64,000 nt of DNA from Aulostomus chinensis (GCA_037954235.1 JBBMOA010000018.1:295001-359000); one strand, 5' to 3'. Numbered from the stretch's first letter, positions 11,825 through 22,801 are shown. Notes: a model not told the origin generated them from the sequence alone. Numbers and translations are program-made.

Positions 11825-14800
11825 CTCTCTCTATATATATCTATAGATCTATAGATGGATCTAGATCTATACACACATTATATATACAGTATATATGTGT
11901 ATATATATACAGTATATATGTGTGTATATATATACAGTATATATGTGTGTGTGTATATATACAGTATATATGTGTGTGTGTATATATACAGTATATATGT
12001 GTGTGTATATATATACAGTATATATGTGTGTATATATATACACAGTATATATGTGTGTATATATATACACAGTATATGTGTGTGTATATATACAGTATAT
12101 GTGTGTGTGTATATATACAGTATATGTGTGTGTGTGTATATATACAGTATATATGTGTGTGTGTATATATACAGTATATATGTGTGTGTGTATATATACA
12201 GTATATGTGTGTGTGTATATATACAGTATATGTGTGTGTGTATATATACAGTATATGTGTGTGTGTATATATATATACAGTATGTGTGTGTGTATATACA
12301 GTATATGTGTGTGTGTATATACAGTATATGTGTGTGTGTATATACAGTATATGTGTGTGTGTATATACAGTATATGTGTGTGTGTATATATACAGTATAT
12401 ATGTGTGTGTATATATATACAGTATATATGTGTGTATATATATACACAGTATATATGTGTGTGTATATATATATACACAGTATATGTGTGTATATATATA
12501 CACAGTATATGTGTGTGTATATATACAGTATATGTGTGTGTGTATATATACAGTATATATGTGTGTGTGTATATATACAGTATATGTGTGTGTGTATATA
12601 TACAGTATATGTGTGTGTGTATATATACAGTATATGTGTGTGTGTATATATATATACAGTATATGTGTGTGTGTATATACAGTATATGTGTGTGTGTATA
12701 TACAGTATATGTGTGTGTGTATATACAGTATATGTGTGTGTGTATATATACAGTATATATGTGTGTGTATATATATACAGTATATATGTGTGTATATATA
12801 TACACAGTATATATGTGTGTGTATATATATATACACAGTATATGTGTGTATATATATACACAGTATATGTGTGTGTATATATACAGTATATGTGTGTGTG
12901 TATATATACAGTATATATGTGTGTGTGTATATATACAGTATATATGTGTGTGTGTATATATACAGTATATGTGTGTGTGTATATATACAGTATATGTGTG
13001 TGTGTATATATACAGTATATGTGTGTGTGTATATATACAGTATATGTGTGTGTGTATATATATATACAGTATATGTGTGTGTGTATATACAGTATATGTG
13101 TGTGTGTATATACAGTATATGTGTGTGTGTATATATACAGTATATGTGTGTGTGTATATATACAGTATATGTGTGTGTGTATATATATATACAGTATATG
13201 TGTGTGTGTATATACAGTATATGTGTGTGTGTATATACAGTATATGTGTGTGTGTATATATACAGTATATATGTGTGTGTATATATATACAGTATATATG
13301 TGTGTATATATATACACAGTATATATGTGTGTGTATATATATATACACAGTATATGTGTGTATATATATACACAGTATATGTGTGTGTATATATACAGTA
13401 TATGTGTGTGTGTATATATACAGTATATATGTGTGTGTGTATATATACAGTATATATGTGTGTGTGTATATATACAGTATATATGTGTGTGTGTATATAT
13501 ACAGTATATGTGTGTGTGTATATATACAGTATATGTGTGTGTGTATATATACAGTATATGTGTGTGTGTATATATACAGTATATGTGTGTGTATATATAT
13601 ATACAGTATATGTGTGTGTGTATATACAGTATATGTGTGTGTATATACAGTATATGTGTGTGTGTATATACACACACACATATATACTGTATATACACAC
13701 ACACATATATACTGTATATATACACACACATATATACTGTATATATACACACACATATATACTGTATACAGTATATGTGTGTGTATATACAGTATATATG
13801 TGTGTGTGTATATACAGTATATATGTGTGTGTGTATATACAGTATATATGTGTGTGTGTATATACAGTATATATGTGTGTGTATATATGTACATATGTAT
13901 ATATGCTCCCCTGAAAATGCTGCATAAATACAAGTTTAATCTGCCAAAAAAAACCTTGTCAACTTCAGCTTGGTGCCTGCAACAGTCAGTATGACGGTTC
14001 TCACTATGGTGGTTTCCGTTTTAGACTCAGGTTCACTTTATTGCCATTGTAACGAGTACAACGAAAGGCTAAGGTGCCGGCTGTCCAGTGCAGAGAAGAT
14101 ATACAACTATAAAAACAATTAAGAGCAATATAAAAACAAAGTGATGAACAATGTGCAATATACGGACCTATGAAGTCTCGGGAAGACGTACGTAAACATG
14201 GTTTCCATGGTAGAGAGGTGGGTGCAAAGACTGTGTGAACTGCATTGGGATAGGATATTTTAAAGAGGCAGTGGTGGTTGCATGGCGTGGCTATACTGCA
14301 TTGATGTCGTTGAGTCTGTTTGTCCTGGCTCTAACGGCGCTGTACCGTCTGCCTGATGGCAGCGGCTCAAACAGTGAGTGTCCTGGATGGAAAGAGTCCT
14401 TCAGGATGGTGTTGGCTCTCCTGAGGCAGTCTGAGCCCTGAAGGTCCTCCGGTGTGGGCAGAGGGCACCCAGTGACCTTCTCAGCTGTCTTGGTGACCCT
14501 CTGGAGCTCTTTCCTGTTTGCCCCTGAGCAACTGGCAAACCACATACAGAGGCAGTAAGTGAGGATGCTCTCCATGGTGGAGCGGTAAAAAGACACAAGC
14601 AGCCTCTGGCTGATGTTGTTCTTCCTGAGGGTTCTCAGGAAGTGGAGACTTTGCTGTGTCTTCTTGACCAGCTGTGTGGTGTTCTTGTCCCAGGTCAGGT
14701 TCTCCTCTAGATGGACTCTGAGGAAACAGAAGTCTCTGACCCTTTCCACACAGGTCCCACCAATGAGAGTAGGCTGGAGGTCTGTTTTGTTTTTCCTGAG

Positions 14801-15520
14801 GTCAATGATTAGCTCCTTTGTTTTAAATGTGTTCAGGAGCAGGTTTTGCTCTACACCACACCGTCAGCTGCTGCACTCAGTGTTGTCACGATACTGGAGC
14901 TCACACTTCGACATGATATTTTGAAAAATATTGATATTCAATTGGATTTTTGATACCAAGCTACCACTCAGACTTTAGTGCAAAAATGTTTTTTATTTAA
15001 AGAAAAATAAAGAACTTTATTCCTGAGGTACAGAACTTTTACAAGTTCTTCTTTACACATTAACAGCATGCAAATAAGTTTTAATATATGTGACCTACCC
15101 TCAATTAGCTTTAGCTAGCGCTCGCTAACAAGACAACACTACTTCAAGTTCTGCGGTCACCAGCCTCTGGACCTCTAAATCTGCTCAGGTCCGGTGTTTG
15201 TCTGGGAGGAGCTTTGCTACCTTCGTCGTGTTCGCTCCTTTTGTCGGCTCCGTTCTGTTGCATCTCTTGCATGTGGGCTTGCTGCTGTCCTTCGGCTTTC
15301 CTCGTTCATCCGACTCGAATCCAAAGAACCTCCAAACAGGACTTCCGCTGTTTTGTTGATTTATTAAAACTGGTTGGTCCTGCAGACGCCATCTCATGGC
15401 AGCTGACACATGTAGAGCGACGACACGGGAAAAAAAAATTACAGCCAGCGGTGTTTGTGTGAGCGAGGCAGGAGGGGAGGGGCTGCTGCATGATGGCTCG
15501 CCCCCAGGGCAGCGCTCTGT

Positions 15521-15561
<41 letters not shown>

Positions 15562-18500
15562 GGTTGCAGCGGCGCATGTGTAAACCAAGGAGGGAGGTAG
15601 AATATCGATACTATTGAGAAGTCTGTATTTAGTACCGTTTTTACTTTTCAAAATCAATATTTAATCAATAAATCAATATTTTTGACAACACCAGTTGCAC
15701 CTGATCCTGGTAGCCGGACTCGTGGCCTCCAGTGATGCAGCCTACCGCTATGGTGTCGTCCATGTACTTGATAAAGGTGTGACTGGCGTGGATGGGTGTG
15801 CAGTCTGAGGTGTAGAGGATGAAGAGCAGGGGGCTCAGCATGCAGCCTTGAGGGGAGCTCAGTGGGAGAGCTGTGGAGGTGTGGGGGCCAATCCTGACCT
15901 TTGTGGGCGGTCTGATAGGAAGTCCTTTTACTATTTACTGTAAATTCTTGCGTGGAGGGCAGGTAGAACTACGAGTGGCTGTACATGGCCTTTGCTGCAG
16001 TCCCCCCATTGTGGAGGGATATCAAGAGATTGTGTCCATCACAGGAAGAGAAGCACTGCACGTGGTGCCACTGTAGCTGAGTTGGCTGTGGGTAACGATA
16101 GCTGACCGCAGCTCAGCTGACCAGCTACTCACCGACCGTCATGGCGGTGAAAGATATGCTTATCACTGCTCATCATCATATTGTTGTTTACGAAGGGAAT
16201 GTGGAAATTTAAGGTGGTGCTGTTGCAGTAAATGCAACATTTGTGTATTTTGTCCCCCTGGGACTACAACCTCCACCAGGTTTGAAATGTGATCATGTGG
16301 GACAGACTGGCTGTTGTAGGGATTATGTACACTACTCAGGAGAACTACTACTTCTACTACTACGACTACTACTACTACACAACTCATCACATAACAGTCT
16401 TTGAAGTTTGTCAACCAAATCATGTCAAAATGTGGCTGAATTTGTGTGGACTGATGAGGCTGAAGGTGTCTGGATGTGGACTGTTGAAGATCTGATTCAG
16501 TTCACAGCCGTAGTTTCTGTCACCAGACCAGGACTCCAGCAGCATCTTCACCTGTAAAAACAGGATGAGCTCAGGTGGAAACATTAACCGTGCTTCTGGT
16601 TCTGTTCAAGGTTCCGTTGCTCTCCATCTCCCCAGCGGAGGAAGACAAGTCGCTCCCTGTCCAGAGAAATAGAAAGGGAACGTGACAGGACCCGGCACAG
16701 GGTGGCCGAAAAACAGAAAGAAAGGGAAAAAGTGATTGAACAAATCAAAGAAGCTCCTGAGCTCCGCCAGTCGTCCTCACCTTCCTCCAGCTCCTCCTCC
16801 TCTTCATCCTCACGGTCTCCGTCTTCACCGCGGGACAGGAAAGACACCAAAGTACCAACAGAGACTGAGCGGAGAACTGAGCGGGAGGACAGAGGGCATC
16901 AGAGTCTCCCGGCACCTTCACACGCTCCGTCCAGAGACTCTCGAGGCGCTTTGTCAGAACCTCGGCGCCCTCATGTCACCTGCACAAGGTCGCCGGCTGC
17001 CAGCCAATCTGAAGCTAAGCAGTCGTCACGAGGGCCCAGTAAGCAGCAGTCGCCACCTGAATCCCCTCAGCCTGAGGGGACTCGACCAGCCGGTAGAATT
17101 CGGCACACTGTCAACGGGAAGGAGGCTGCAAACAAGAAAAACAACCAGAGCAGCAGCTCCAGCTCCTCCTCTTCATCCTCTTCATCCTCCTCGTCCTCCT
17201 CCTCAGACAGCTCTGACTCTGAAGTGGAGCAAGAAAAAGGGTAGGAGGCCAAGATGCTCAAGGTCACCGGCTCTCCACTCATGAATTCTATTTAACCTAA
17301 TAATGATGTTAAATTTTTCCGCAGGTCAGTCAAAGCTCAGGGCTCATCTTCCTCTTCCTCGTCATCGTCGTCTGAGATGGAAAAGGAAACAAAGAAAAAG
17401 AGGTGAGAGGACTTGAGCAGGTCTGTGGTCTCAGGTCCGTCTGATGCCTCAGGATCAGAATACCGAGAGCATGTCAGGAAGTAGCCGTGTTTGACGTCCT
17501 ACAGGAAGTGATCATGTCAGAGACGAGTTGTTAGGAGTTCAACAGGAAGTGGTCAACTCCTGGTTCCTCCACCAACAGGAAGTGATCACGTCAGAGACAA
17601 GTGCTGCGTCCGAATTGCCAAGTAGCAACCTACATCCTACCCCTACGTCCTACTTCTACAACCTAAGCACGGCGGCACCATTCAGACACCCTAGAAGATT
17701 GGTGGTGAAGAACGACCTCTGCTGGCAGAGCACAGATACCGCAATTAGGTAGAAAGCACCAACGAAAGCCCCACCTGCTGGCCTGGCTGTGGTACTGCAC
17801 TCCACTCTGAGCACCTTTCCCTCGTTCTCTATTATTAAGCACATGAACGCACCTTTAGTCATCAACGACTATAAATGTTGGTGTTCATCAGAATGGGAGA
17901 CTGTTGGTGGCGCAAACTTGGCTTGAGGGTCCACAAGTTTTTAGGGGACGGAGAAGAAGTCCGCGGTGCATTGTGGGCCATAGGTTGCTCCGTAGGATGC
18001 ACCTGAACCGACCTACAATGTGGGCGTGTTTAGGCTGAAATTTAGGTTGAGAAGTAGGTCGCTACTCACGCCAGTTGTGGTTTGGGACAGCCTCCGACCT
18101 GCTCTGAGACCTACCATCAGACCTACTTGGCCATTCGGACGCAGCAAAGTTGTTAGTAGTTCAACAGGAAGTCGTCATCTCCTGGTTCCTCCCCCAGCAG
18201 CCAATAGGATTGTTCCATGTGATTGCGGGCAATTGAATCAGCCTAAATGGAAGCCTGAATGTTATGGTTAGCAGTGCTAAGCTAACATTAGCCTAGGAAG
18301 GAGCTACACCAGGGTCACGTGACTTCAAGGTCACCAAAATTCACCGCTGTGATATTTATTGGTGTTTTTGATGTGGTAGAACTAAACGTGGAAATATCTT
18401 CAGCTGCTGGTATGACTGACTGGAGACAAGGGAACCAGACGTTCTCCTGCGAGAACAGCTGAAACACCATTTGGGGACAGGCAAACGTCCAGTTGCGCAG

Positions 18501-19080
18501 CAGTTTTCAAAATATTTTACTCAATCAAAATAAATATCAATAACTACCTCAACATTGAAGTGTCATCTGACAAATATTAGTGGGATTTGTTCGTGATTGT
18601 AGACCAGTGGACCATCTAAGACTTTGTTTCTCCGGCAGCCCCCCCAGCAGGCCTCAGAGGGTCCCGGCTGACTCCCTCAGAGACTCTCGCTCGCTCAGTT
18701 ACTCTCCTCCCCGATACATGAGAGCTGCGCCGTCATCACCTGGCCGCAGGTTAGTGCCCGTGAAGTTTGGACTCAAACCCACCAGCACAAATGATGGCTT
18801 TAGTGTTTGGCAGGCTCCTTTACCCTGGGACCACACAGTTCCTTTGGGTCACATGATTACCTTGAGATCTGAGCCTGGAGGCGCCAGAAGTTGTTGATGC
18901 AGCAACAGTGCATGAACAGCTGATTGTATGACACGATGCTACTGCAGCCATGCGCTAACAATACTGGGGAATGGTAGCCTAGCTTGGGGGGCTTCTGTCC
19001 AGTCCAAATGGTGATGATGATGTCTTCCTCCCAGCAGCGGCGGCAGCAGGCCGTCATCCAGCAGCAGACGGAGGAAATGA
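2754..19080 (+). CDS. srrm2: SRRM2 (serine/arginine repetitive matrix protein 2), complete coding span
   Basis: Large RS-rich spliceosome protein. Coding exons: 2754-3001, 5274-5369, 5605-5790, 5909-5992, 6065-6133, 6210-6242, 6509-6622, 7184-7319, 8265-10522, 16611-17240, 17325-17402, 18639-18749, 19035-19080; phases join cleanly to 1362 codons plus stop. The start MYNGIGLTTPRGSGTNGYVQ is the conserved N-terminus. A cwf21-type helical region follows (ILEHQRKRQLEVKCAELQDM), then AAFGIASDYVDGSSF, lysine-rich exons, RS repeats and serine runs. The C-terminal DSLRDSRSLSYSP also matches vertebrate SRRM2. By family knowledge it sits in the active spliceosome and nuclear speckles. The product is about half the length of human SRRM2 (about 2750 aa). 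Least certain are the last exon and the end of the seventh exon, which would need a GC donor. Exon five could start 3 bp later. Confidence 0.93.
3417..4345 (+). mobile_element. 5'-truncated LINE fragment (reverse transcriptase C-terminal part)
   Basis: Translation gives the RT catalytic region LLFADDVVLLAPSGHD followed by CEAAGMRISTSKSEAMVL, EEFKCLGVLFTSEGRMEREI and LTCGHELWVMSERTRS, a common teleost non-LTR retrotransposon. The frame breaks at a TGA before 3970 and again in the 3' part, so it is dead. It lies in SRRM2's first coding intron. The clade (Rex1, RTE or other) cannot be fixed by eye. The 3' end resembles the 3' end of the minus-strand copy at 60232-61901. GATATTA flanks both sides (3412-3418, 4342-4348), a weak target-site candidate. 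Confidence 0.85.
8505..8815 (+). repeat. srrm2: In-frame 33-bp coding minisatellite in SRRM2
   Basis: About nine tandem units encode an 11-residue period of the type DVDKGRRSRSR. Variants include DMDRGRRSRSR and DVEKGRCSRSR. All unit lengths are multiples of 3, so the frame survives unit gain or loss. Confidence 0.85.
9453..9576 (+). repeat. srrm2: Serine-coding trinucleotide run in SRRM2
   Basis: AGC repeats, then TCC/TCA/TCT codons, encode a near-continuous polyserine stretch with a DSDSDS interruption, as is usual in SRRM2. A second serine run lies at 17148-17206. Mixed codons in the second half suggest selection on the protein rather than simple slippage. Confidence 0.85.
10176..10500 (+). 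repeat. srrm2: Second in-frame 33-bp RS minisatellite in SRRM2
   Basis: About nine to ten units encode the 11-residue period RSRSRSIRRGN. Unit sequences are nearly identical, implying recent homogenisation. The array ends about 20 bp before the exon's 5' splice site. Confidence 0.88.
10543..11779 (-). mobile_element. Tc1/mariner-family transposon with TIRs
   Basis: Terminal inverted repeats begin CACTATATTGCCAAAAGTAT at both ends, with one mismatch further in. A TA lies left (10541-10542); the right flank reads TG, so the target TA is mutated or changed. Length is 1237 bp, typical of full-length Tc1 elements. It sits in an SRRM2 intron with its left end 20 bp from the 5' splice site after 10522. 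The right end abuts a GATA microsatellite and the 2-kb TG/TA array. Confidence 0.95.
10615..11651 (-). pseudogene. Tc1-like transposase, long open frame without a normal start
   Basis: The frame is open for about 340 codons. It has an N-terminal helix-turn-helix (SRDISSLLNIPQSTVSCIIR), a GRPPKLT linker, and a DD34E catalytic core: D in WSDESHLS, D in FQHDCAP, then E in NPVEPLWDELE exactly 34 residues after the second D. No in-frame ATG precedes the DNA-binding domain. An ATG near 11646 is out of frame with the transposase, and an in-frame TGA lies just upstream, consistent with a 1-base loss at the start. It is probably not translated intact, though the catalytic triad is preserved. Confidence 0.88.
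11786..11826. repeat. GATA tetranucleotide microsatellite
   Basis: About nine GATA units directly after the Tc1 right TIR, grading into the larger TA/TG array. Confidence 0.9.
11876..13905. repeat. 2-kb TG/TA tandem array with higher-order structure
   Basis: Roughly 22-bp units alternate TATATACAG with TATATGTGTGTGTG. An 85-bp block beginning AGTATATATGTGTGTATATA recurs at 12421, 12779 and 13291. At 13670-13770 the unit orientation flips to ACACACATATATACTGTATA, making a large palindrome. The almost pure alternating purine-pyrimidine sequence removes stops in several frames, so open frames near 690 codons on both strands are meaningless. It lies inside an SRRM2 intron. Confidence 0.95.
14030..15930 (-). 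mobile_element. LINE remnant (CR1/L2/Rex1-like), split by a nested insertion
   Basis: On the minus strand, 15930-15692 encodes an RT core with SSPQGCMLSPLLFILY and KYMDDT (the YxDD catalytic motif). The frame resumes from 14879 and gives LLVSFYRSTMESILTYCLCM, EKVTGCPLPTPEDL and FHPGHSLFEPLPSGRRYSAV before a 3' tail ending near 14030. The two parts are separated by an 812-bp DNA transposon. The element is 5'-truncated and inactive, and lies in SRRM2's largest intron. Confidence 0.85.
14880..15691. mobile_element. Non-autonomous DNA transposon nested in the LINE
   Basis: Short terminal inverted repeats GTGTTGTCA ... TGACAACAC bound an AT-rich 812-bp insert with subterminal ATATTGATATT-type sequence and no transposase. 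It interrupts the LINE exactly where that coding sequence breaks off and resumes. No clean target-site duplication is visible, so the superfamily (possibly hAT-like) is not assigned. It carries a GT microsatellite at 15526-15560. Confidence 0.7.
17503..18200 (+). repeat. Local 74-bp tandem duplication interrupted by a DNA transposon
   Basis: The motif AGGAAGTGATCA(T/C)GTCAG occurs at 17503 and 17577, followed by GAGTTGTTAGGAGTTCAACA in the first unit. In the second unit the matching AGTTGTTAGTAGTTCAACA appears only after the 543-bp insertion, from about 18148. The first unit therefore shows the empty site. Confidence 0.75.
17603..18145. mobile_element. Non-autonomous DNA transposon, copy 1 (complete)
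   Basis: Inverted termini GCTGCGTCCGAATTGCCAAG and CTTGGCCATTCGGACGCAGC bound 543 bp without coding capacity. The interior contains AAAGCCCCACCTGCTGGCC and CCTACAATGTGGGCGTG. It lies in the SRRM2 intron between 17402 and 18639. Compared with the neighbouring duplicate, the duplicated target is about 3-4 bp (AGT or AAGT). Confidence 0.8.
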
Positions 19081-19418
19081 GACGATGCCAGGTGATGCTG
19101 GTCGCTGTTTGTGTTCACCTGTGGCAGGTTCAAACATCTGGCCAGTGGTCAGTAATGTTCAGGAGAACCACACCAACCAGCCACGTCGAGGAAGCGTCCA
19201 CGACCGAAGGCTGGCTTGTACGTGTTTTGAGCTGAATAAGAGACGTATACACACACACGGTGAAGAAACTAAAGATGTTCCTCTGTACTTGTTCTCTCTG
19301 TTGCGTTCTACCTGTAGATAGGAGCCGTCTGTACTTGGGTTGAAATGCAACAGAGGTCCTCTTGATGTGAGCAGAACCTGTAATGTGGTTAATTTCTTTG
19401 TTGATGATGGTTGATAAC

Positions 19419-19424
19419 AATAAA
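19419..19424 (+). terminator. srrm2: Candidate SRRM2 polyadenylation signal AATAAA
   Basis: First canonical AATAAA after the proposed stop at 19078-19080, giving a 3' UTR of about 350 bases and fitting the chosen last exon. Confidence 0.5.
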
Positions 19425-19471
19425 AGCTGATTGTACATTTTAGTAAAGTTGAATTGCTGCTGTTGATGTCA

Positions 19472-19877
19472 GGCACAGATACCGCAATTAGGTAGACAGC
19501 ACCAAGGAAAGCCCCACCTGCTGGCCTGACTGCGGTACTGCACTCCACTCTGAGCACCTTTCACTCATTCTCTATTAAGCACATGAACGCACCTTTAGTC
19601 ATCGACTATAAATGTTGGTGTTCATCAGAATGGAAGAAAGTTGGTGGCGCAAACTTGGCTTGAGGGTCCACAAGTTTTTAGGGGAAGAAGAAGTCCGCGG
19701 TGCATTGTGGGCCATAGGTTGCTCCGTAGGATGCACCTGAACCGACCTACAATGTGGGCGTGTTTAGGCTGGAATGTAGGTTGAAGTAGGTCGCTACTCA
19801 CACCAGTTGTGGTTTGGGACAGCCTCCGACCTGCTCTGAGACCTACCATCAGACCTGCTTGGCCATTCGGACGCAGC
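19472..19877. mobile_element. Non-autonomous DNA transposon, copy 2 (left end missing)
   Basis: Highly similar to copy 1 from GCACAGATACCGCAATTAGG to the right terminus ATTCGGACGCAGC, but the left 130 or so bases including the TIR are absent. Small internal deletions distinguish the copies. It lies just past the SRRM2 poly(A) signal. Confidence 0.8.
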
Positions 19878-20149
19878 GCCAGTCAGAGGTCACTGGTATC
19901 AGGACGGTGGGTGGGATCTCTCTCTGTCAATCAAGGCTTCTGCTTCAGGCTCTGTGGCGTCCCCATAAAAAGGGGTGTGTAACGCGTCATGTGACTCTTG
20001 GGAAACGGACGGATCGCGTGCCGCCTCCTTCAGTCCAGAAGAACAAGTGACTATGATGGTCAGGAACAACATCAAACAATTATGACAGCAAAAAGCAGCA
20101 CAGCTGCTGCCAAGGAGGGGAGAGAGGAATGCTGGGAGAAGAGCAGCGA

Positions 20150-20157
20150 TGACGTCA
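20150..20157. promoter_or_regulatory. CRE palindrome
   Basis: Perfect TGACGTCA in the SRRM2-RAB35 spacer; another is at 20574-20581. Confidence 0.35.
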
Positions 20158-20194
20158 GGTCATCAGTTTCTGATGTACTTGACCTGTGAGTGCT

Positions 20195-20209
20195 GGCGCC
20201 CCCTGCAGG
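20195..20209 (-). promoter_or_regulatory. CTCF-consensus motif between SRRM2 and RAB35
   Basis: The minus strand reads CCTGCAGGGGGCGCC, fitting all positions of the CTCF core. It lies in the intergenic spacer, a natural boundary position. Confidence 0.5.
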
Positions 20210-20573
20210 AACCCTCTGAAGGAACCAGGTTCATCAGCTCATCCACACGCAGGTGTTGGTCTGCTGATCAATGCAGGACCTAGAAATGTGGCCTGAGGCT
20301 TCCCAGAAGGCCTCTGTTGTAGCCATGGGGGCCACTGGGACTACAAACACGCTCAGTACTCAGTGAGAGCGAGTACAACTTGGCCAGTAGCAGTGTGCAG
20401 TATTCTTGCTCAGGTTTACTGCATCCCAGCTGAATGCATGCAGGTTCCGTTCACACAGTTGTGCTGCTGTGAGCGCGAGGCTCCTTTCAGTGGCGTTCCT
20501 CACACACGGCTGCTCCAGCAGGCTGGAATAATGAGGGCTTCCCTCAGCTGGGGGCCTGGAGCGTTGATAGGAG

Positions 20574-20581
20574 TGACGTCA
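20574..20581. promoter_or_regulatory. CRE palindrome upstream of RAB35
   Basis: Perfect TGACGTCA about 2.2 kb before the RAB35 start codon and just upstream of a CpG-rich block. Confidence 0.35.
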
Positions 20582-21139
20582 GGAGAGGTAGCGGATCACT
20601 CCGGTCTCTGAACGCTCTCTCCCTCTGAAGAGAACCTCGCTCAGTGATGGCGCCGAGGTCCACCGGATCGTTCAAAGATGGTGGTGCCGTTTTCAGAAGA
20701 GGTGGTGGGTGAAAGGGCAGCGCTTTTATAGCCGATTGAAGCAGAAACTCTGACCCTCACCTGCTCCGGACCAGGTGAGGTTCACCACATCAGTTACCAT
20801 GGTGATCCAGCCAGGTCAGAAGAGAGACGCCTTCATGACGCTGAGAACCCCGGCTCTGGTCTCCACTCCTCGCTCACCACCCACCTCACCTCCTGGTGCA
20901 GCTTCAGGTTTCAGTCTCAGCAGAAGCTCGTTTACTTCCAGATACCTGAACGCAACACATGACGGCGTCCGATTCAGCACCAATGTCCTTCAGGATTATT
21001 ACGAGTTAGTTAGTTAGTTAGTTAGTTAGTTAGCTGGTTTGTCGAAGCCGACCTCTCTGCGTTGTATGTCGACGTCCCTGCCCCCCTGGTGACCTCACGG
21101 GATTTTAGGAAATAAACACGTATCCGCTGACTTTCAGTC

Positions 21140-22000
21140 GCAGTGCAGGATTTTCCCGCAGGACTTGAAGGCGGCATCAGAAGTTGCGGGTCATCGGCGG
21201 CGGGCCGGGCTGCAGGTGTGGTCGGCGGCCGGGACTCTCCGACCAACCCGTCTTGCGATTTAGCGGACTCCACCAGGACAAAGACCCGCTTCAGACCCGG
21301 GAATCGTGAGTCTGCTGCCGGGCCCGGGCCGCGGACCCCAGAGTGAGTCCCGGACATGTAGGGAAGTTCCTCGCGGAAGTGCGGATGGTTCGCGGTCGGG
21401 CGTAGTAGCGGGTCGGGCCCGGAGACCGTCGCCAGAGCTGCAGAACGAGTCCGAGTTTCCTTGCTCACCGGCAGCAGCTTGCAACCAAGCCGCAGCACCA
21501 ACAACACCGAGCCGCGTTTCCCGGAACCGCCGCCGGTGGACCCACCAAACCGTGTCGAGGCTCGTGAACATCGTCACCTTCACGCGCGTCGCGCAGGCTG
21601 CTAGACTTCCGCGCCAGCTGGACCGGACTGGTTACAGGTTCGTGGTTCATGTGTGGAACAGGTGCCGAATGATTCCGAACCCCTCATATCGAGCTACTTT
21701 AGCCGCTGGAGACCGAACAAGTGCATCGAAGAGCGATTTTACCGGAAAATGAGGAATTCTCGAGTGAGGTTCGGCGCATCGTTTCGCCAAATCAGGGACG
21801 CAGTTCCCGTCCGCGCCGAGCTGCGGAGAATCGTCTCACTGCCCAGCAGGGTTGGATGAGCGTTCCACGCAGCGTGCAAACGCGGATCGGTGGCCACGTG
21901 ATCTCGGTGCGGGGCTTTGGTATCATGCTAACAGGCGCCGCAGCAACTTCCGGTCGACACTGGAAAGTGCAGCTAGCTGGCTAGCTAGGATGCTAATTGG
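21140..22000 (+). promoter_or_regulatory. rab35: CpG-rich block, probable RAB35 promoter and 5' leader
   Basis: GC- and CpG-rich non-repetitive sequence about 0.8-1.6 kb before the RAB35 start, flanked left by a short TTAG repeat (21002-21032). Short ORFs on both strands have no recognisable homology. The transcription start is not visible, and an intron in the 5' UTR is possible. Confidence 0.45.
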
Positions 22001-22011
22001 GGCCACGCTGG

Positions 22012-22185
22012 GTGGGGAGGTTCTGTTCTGTTCTGAGGTGGGGAGGTTCTGTGCTGGGCTGTGCTGGGTGGGGAGGTTCTGTTCTGTTCTGAGGTGGGGA
22101 GGTTCTGTGCTGGGCTGTGCTGGGTGGGGAGGTTCTGTTCTGTTCTGGGGTGGGGAGGTTCTGTGCTGGGCTGTGCTGGGTCAGG
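22012..22185 (+). repeat. GC-rich minisatellite (about 57-bp unit, 3 copies)
   Basis: Units contain TGGGGAGGTTCTGTTCTGTT and GTGCTGGGCTGTGCTGGG, directly after the CpG-rich block and before the RAB35 coding start. Confidence 0.85.
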
Positions 22186-22801
22186 AGCAGGCTGATTGAT
22201 TCGATCTGAATGTGTCATCTCTTGTTTTCTTCGTCCAGCAGCTTTGAACCCTGGCGGCGAGTGTGTTGATCATGTGACGGAAGCAGGAAGCTGACCGACC
22301 AGCAGCAAAGTGAAAGTGAGCCATGGACTCTGAGTGACGTCGCCACTGGAAAGAGGAACGCAGCAGTTTCACGCCTCTTTTTGAGGAACAGAGTGGAGAG
22401 ATTTCGCCGTGACTCAGTGAGCGGCAAACAACCTCAGAGGCATCGATGAATGACTGTCAGTGTGTGGACGCTTAGATCTCTGAGGACATTGGACAGTGTC
22501 CAGAGCAGAAGGACGGAGCCTCTGCGCAGCACTCGCCTGGAGATCAATGAGTCCTCACAAGTTGGAAATCCCCTGTACGAGTGTCACTGGGTGGAACTTG
22601 AACTAAAGTGGAACCACGCGGCCGCTTCCCGCCGTCAAGCATGAATCACACGCTCCAGGAACGCCGTGTCAGCTGAAACTGGAAATGTTCCCTACTGCTG
22701 CCACAGAACACGTCTCTCATCTTTGGACAAACGCCTCGGTCCATGTGGAGGTGAAATAAGCAACGAAACAAACTGGTTTTACTGGGACGTTGAGCTTCAG
22801 G

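Noticed and set aside
11841..13994. Open frames of 620-700 codons on both strands reading ICVCVYIQY or YTHIYTVYI
   Set aside because: They follow the TG/TA array exactly, stay open in several frames at once and have no homology. This is absence of stops in a repeat, not coding.
17765..17785. CTCF-like motif CCAGCAGGTGGGGCT in the DNA transposon (also in copy 2 near 19515)
   Set aside because: Core position 12 is G instead of C and the sequence is repeat-borne; noted but not called.
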